DNA of 7,143 nucleotides, from the NCBI GenBank assembly GCA_021841795.1, contig JAKCDN010000155.1:1-7143 (forward strand), read 5' to 3'. Under the pieces are notes generated by a model. That model did not search any database, was not told the origin of the DNA, and saw only the letters and a list, made by a program, of their open reading frames with translations. Of this stretch, positions 5,628-7,143 are shown piece by piece; the first letter of the stretch is position 1, and each line of letters starts with the position of its first letter. The translations under genes were made by a program, and so were the position numbers. The stretch is from Acidobacteriota bacterium. Its GTDB lineage: Bacteria > Acidobacteriota > Terriglobia > Terriglobales > Acidobacteriaceae.

Positions 5628-6845
5628 TTGACTCCCATGACCCACCGGTTCCAGTCCCTTCGCCGCTTTCGTTTCAATCTGCCGCAACGGATCGCGGCGG
5701 GGATGCTTGCGCTCTTTCTCCTGCAGGGCTTCTGGGTCGTCAACCGGCAAACGCTCACTGACCGCGACTACCAGTACGCGCGTTGCGGCCGCGAGACCTG
5801 GGAGATGCCCTCGCTCCTGGCCGGCTACTACACCTCCTGCGGCAATATTCACGACGGCATTCTCGCCTACCGCATGGCGGGGCTCCCGCTCACGCTCAAT
5901 CTCCTCGCGCAGCGCGCCTTCGACCTCGCGCGCAAGCCCGAGGATCGCGTGGTTCAGAAAAGCGGCCAGTTGAGCACCTGGGAGCTGCGCCACCAGATGA
6001 CCCACATCCTGCTCCTGCTGCGGCTGCCCTTCCTCTTTGCGGGGCTCCTGCTGGGCGGTTGCATCTGGTGGGTCGCGCGGCGGCTCTACGGCAATCTCGG
6101 CGGTTATACCGCGCTGGCCCTCTACTGTTTCTCGCCCTCCGTGCTGCGTGCCTGCGTCACCCCCGGCCCTGAGCTGCTTGCCGCGCTCGGCGTCTTCGGC
6201 GGCGTCTACACCTGCATCGGCGTCGCCCACGCCATGCAGGGCCCCCGACGCAGATGGCGTCCGCGCATTCTGCTGCTCACCGCCATTCTCGGCGTCGCCG
6301 CGGCCGCCCATCTCGTCGCGCTCCCCGTCGCCGCCCTCCTCGGCCTCCTGGCCATGATCTGGATCGCAGACGGCCACAGGAGCCAGGCGCTGCCCGTCGT
6401 CCTGCTCGCCGCTGTCGGCGCGCTCCTGCTCGTGTTTGCCTGCTACGGCTTCTCGCCCGATGCTTACAGCTATGTATTTCGCTCCGCCGACGGATTTCTC
6501 TGGGTTTCGCTCGATCCGGCGCGGCGATTCTTCGCCGCCTTCGCCAACGGCGGTGTCACCGTCGCCGCTTGCGCCGCCCTCGTCCTGTACCTCGCCTCAG
6601 GCCGCTCCCGCTACTTCGGCAACTCCGCTCCGCTCCTGTGCGCCATCGTCTGCCTCACTCTCATCATGACCGGCTCGCCCGGCAGCCCCTGGCTCTGGGC
6701 GCAGCCCTTCCTGCTGACCTTTATCGGCGGCGTGTTCGCCGATGCCTGCGACGGGCCCCGCGGTCGCTGGGCCCTCGCCGCCGCCGGCGCCATTGTGGCG
6801 CTGCAGGCCGTGCTCTGCATCCTCAGTCTGCCCGGCATGGTCTAA
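5628..6845 (+). CDS. Polytopic membrane protein, GT-C glycosyltransferase-like (PMT/ArnT family resemblance)
   Basis: A 405-residue integral inner-membrane protein with about ten hydrophobic segments (roughly 22-39, 127-149, 155-175, 181-203, 212-247 as one or two helices, 254-273, 307-324, 334-349, 355-372, 381-402). Basic residues at the N-terminus (HRFQSLRRFRF) fit a cytoplasmic start. Two traits recall GT-C enzymes that use lipid-linked sugars (GT39/GT83, PMT_2 domain): in the first outer loop, D47-x-x-Y-A-x-x-x-R-E56 mirrors the ArnT-type ExxYAxxxRE motif; and residues 131-186 follow the family pattern RLP...AGLLL...ARRLYG..GG..AL.L...SP..L, then TPGPELLA where the family usually has a conserved Asp after TP. 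Here the acidic residue is Glu182, shifted by two. The protein is shorter than ArnT (about 550 residues) and lacks its periplasmic C-terminal domain. It could be a diverged transferase, a non-catalytic relative, or another membrane family. A TTG start is chosen from ribosome-site spacing. The preceding terminator makes it a separate unit. Confidence 0.8.
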   Translation: MTPMTHRFQSLRRFRFNLPQRIAAGMLALFLLQGFWVVNRQTLTDRDYQYARCGRETWEMPSLLAGYYTSCGNIHDGILAYRMAGLPLTLNLLAQRAFDLARKPEDRVVQKSGQLSTWELRHQMTHILLLLRLPFLFAGLLLGGCIWWVARRLYGNLGGYTALALYCFSPSVLRACVTPGPELLAALGVFGGVYTCIGVAHAMQGPRRRWRPRILLLTAILGVAAAAHLVALPVAALLGLLAMIWIADGHRSQALPVVLLAAVGALLLVFACYGFSPDAYSYVFRSADGFLWVSLDPARRFFAAFANGGVTVAACAALVLYLASGRSRYFGNSAPLLCAIVCLTLIMTGSPGSPWLWAQPFLLTFIGGVFADACDGPRGRWALAAAGAIVALQAVLCILSLPGMV

Positions 6846-7143
6846 GGCGATACACCCTGGGTCCGTCCCGCCCGTTGCGCGCCCGCAATCAAGTCCCTGC
6901 ATCCCCCCTGCGCGCTTGCCGCGCTCCCCCTCCCGTTCCTCATCCTCGTCGCCGCCTTGCCTGCCCGGACCTTGCATCGCTGCGATTTCGCCCAAATCCT
7001 TCCTGTAATTAAAAGAAAAATAAAGGCTTATTTCCTCTCGATTACCTTGCTAAGTGCCGGGTCCAACCTCTAAAATAGATTCCAAGAGCTGCGGACCGGC
7101 CTCGCTTCTTTCCGGACTTTTTGTCGCCCTCCTGCACGCCCTC
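6846..7143. other. Non-coding region after the membrane protein, with an AT-rich island
   Basis: No supported gene. From 6846 to about 7000 the plus strand is C-rich and GC-rich, without a terminator-like hairpin. From 7004 to 7080 the base composition changes sharply to A/T-rich (TGTAATTAAAAG onward), with a small AT hairpin AAATAA-AGGC-TTATTT (7018-7033) and a promoter (7047-7076). After 7080 it returns to GC-rich. This is probably the upstream region of a rightward gene that starts beyond the window. Confidence 0.55.
7047..7076 (+). promoter_or_regulatory. Candidate sigma70-type promoter with UP-like A-tract, for a gene beyond the window
   Basis: TTGCTA (7047-7052; 4 of 6) and TAAAAT (7071-7076; 5 of 6) are spaced by 18 bases. 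The A-rich tract at 7007-7025 lies just upstream of the -35, where an UP element binding the polymerase alpha subunit would sit. The initiating base would be near 7083; no start codon with a ribosome site is seen before the window ends. Confidence 0.45.

Noticed and set aside
5538..6377. 279-codon open frame antisense to the membrane protein gene
   Set aside because: It is hydrophilic, Glu/Gln/Arg-rich, and has no motif; the sense frame has coherent membrane helices, a ribosome site and family-like motifs.
6254..7012. 252-codon Arg/Pro-rich frame over the membrane protein end
   Set aside because: It is an extremely Arg/Pro-rich out-of-frame shadow of the membrane-protein gene, with no ribosome site.

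Overview
The window looks like a piece of an Acidobacteriota chromosome, most likely class Terriglobia. This rests on the high GC content, the style of the RuvB and Mfd proteins, a large secreted lipoprotein built from bacterial Ig-like (BIG2-type) domains, and an intergenic palindromic repeat whose accidental translation starts CHPEPSRRA, a signature I associate with acidobacterial genomes. The lineage call is inference; no rRNA gene is present.

Layout from left to right. The window opens inside mfd, the transcription-repair coupling factor; its last 527 codons (translocase motor and C-terminal domain) run rightwards to 1585. A 40-base gap separates it tail to tail from a leftward gene for a thioredoxin-fold protein with a CTHC active site (1626-2183). 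Upstream of that gene lie a folding repeat (2271-2321) and a probable terminator (2329-2350) that closes the leftward ruvB gene (2383-3420), which encodes the Holliday-junction branch-migration motor. A GC-rich intergenic stretch (3421-3804) separates ruvB from the divergent lipoprotein gene. It holds a possible 33-codon leader ORF with a near-ideal ribosome site reading towards ruvB, and a promoter reading away from it.

The right half is probably accessory, cell-surface material. A 559-residue lipoprotein (3805-5484) carries four diverged Ig-like domains and a cysteine-bearing C-terminal domain of the kind described as a divergent InlB B-repeat. It ends at a textbook 13-bp terminator hairpin (5502-5531). 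Next is a 405-residue polytopic membrane protein (5628-6845), probably with a TTG start, whose N-terminal half carries features of GT-C glycosyltransferases (PMT/ArnT-like). The last 298 bases carry no convincing gene, but contain an AT-rich island with a promoter that probably serves a gene beyond the window.

The genes do not form one pathway. Mfd and RuvB are both DNA repair/recombination motors, but they lie on opposite strands and are not an operon; ruvA and ruvC are not in view. No mobile element, CRISPR array, tRNA or rRNA was seen, and nothing here amounts to a clear new multi-gene system. The most interesting items are the possible leader ORF before ruvB with the unclear ruvB start, the palindromic repeat, the Ig-like lipoprotein, and the short GT-C-like membrane protein.
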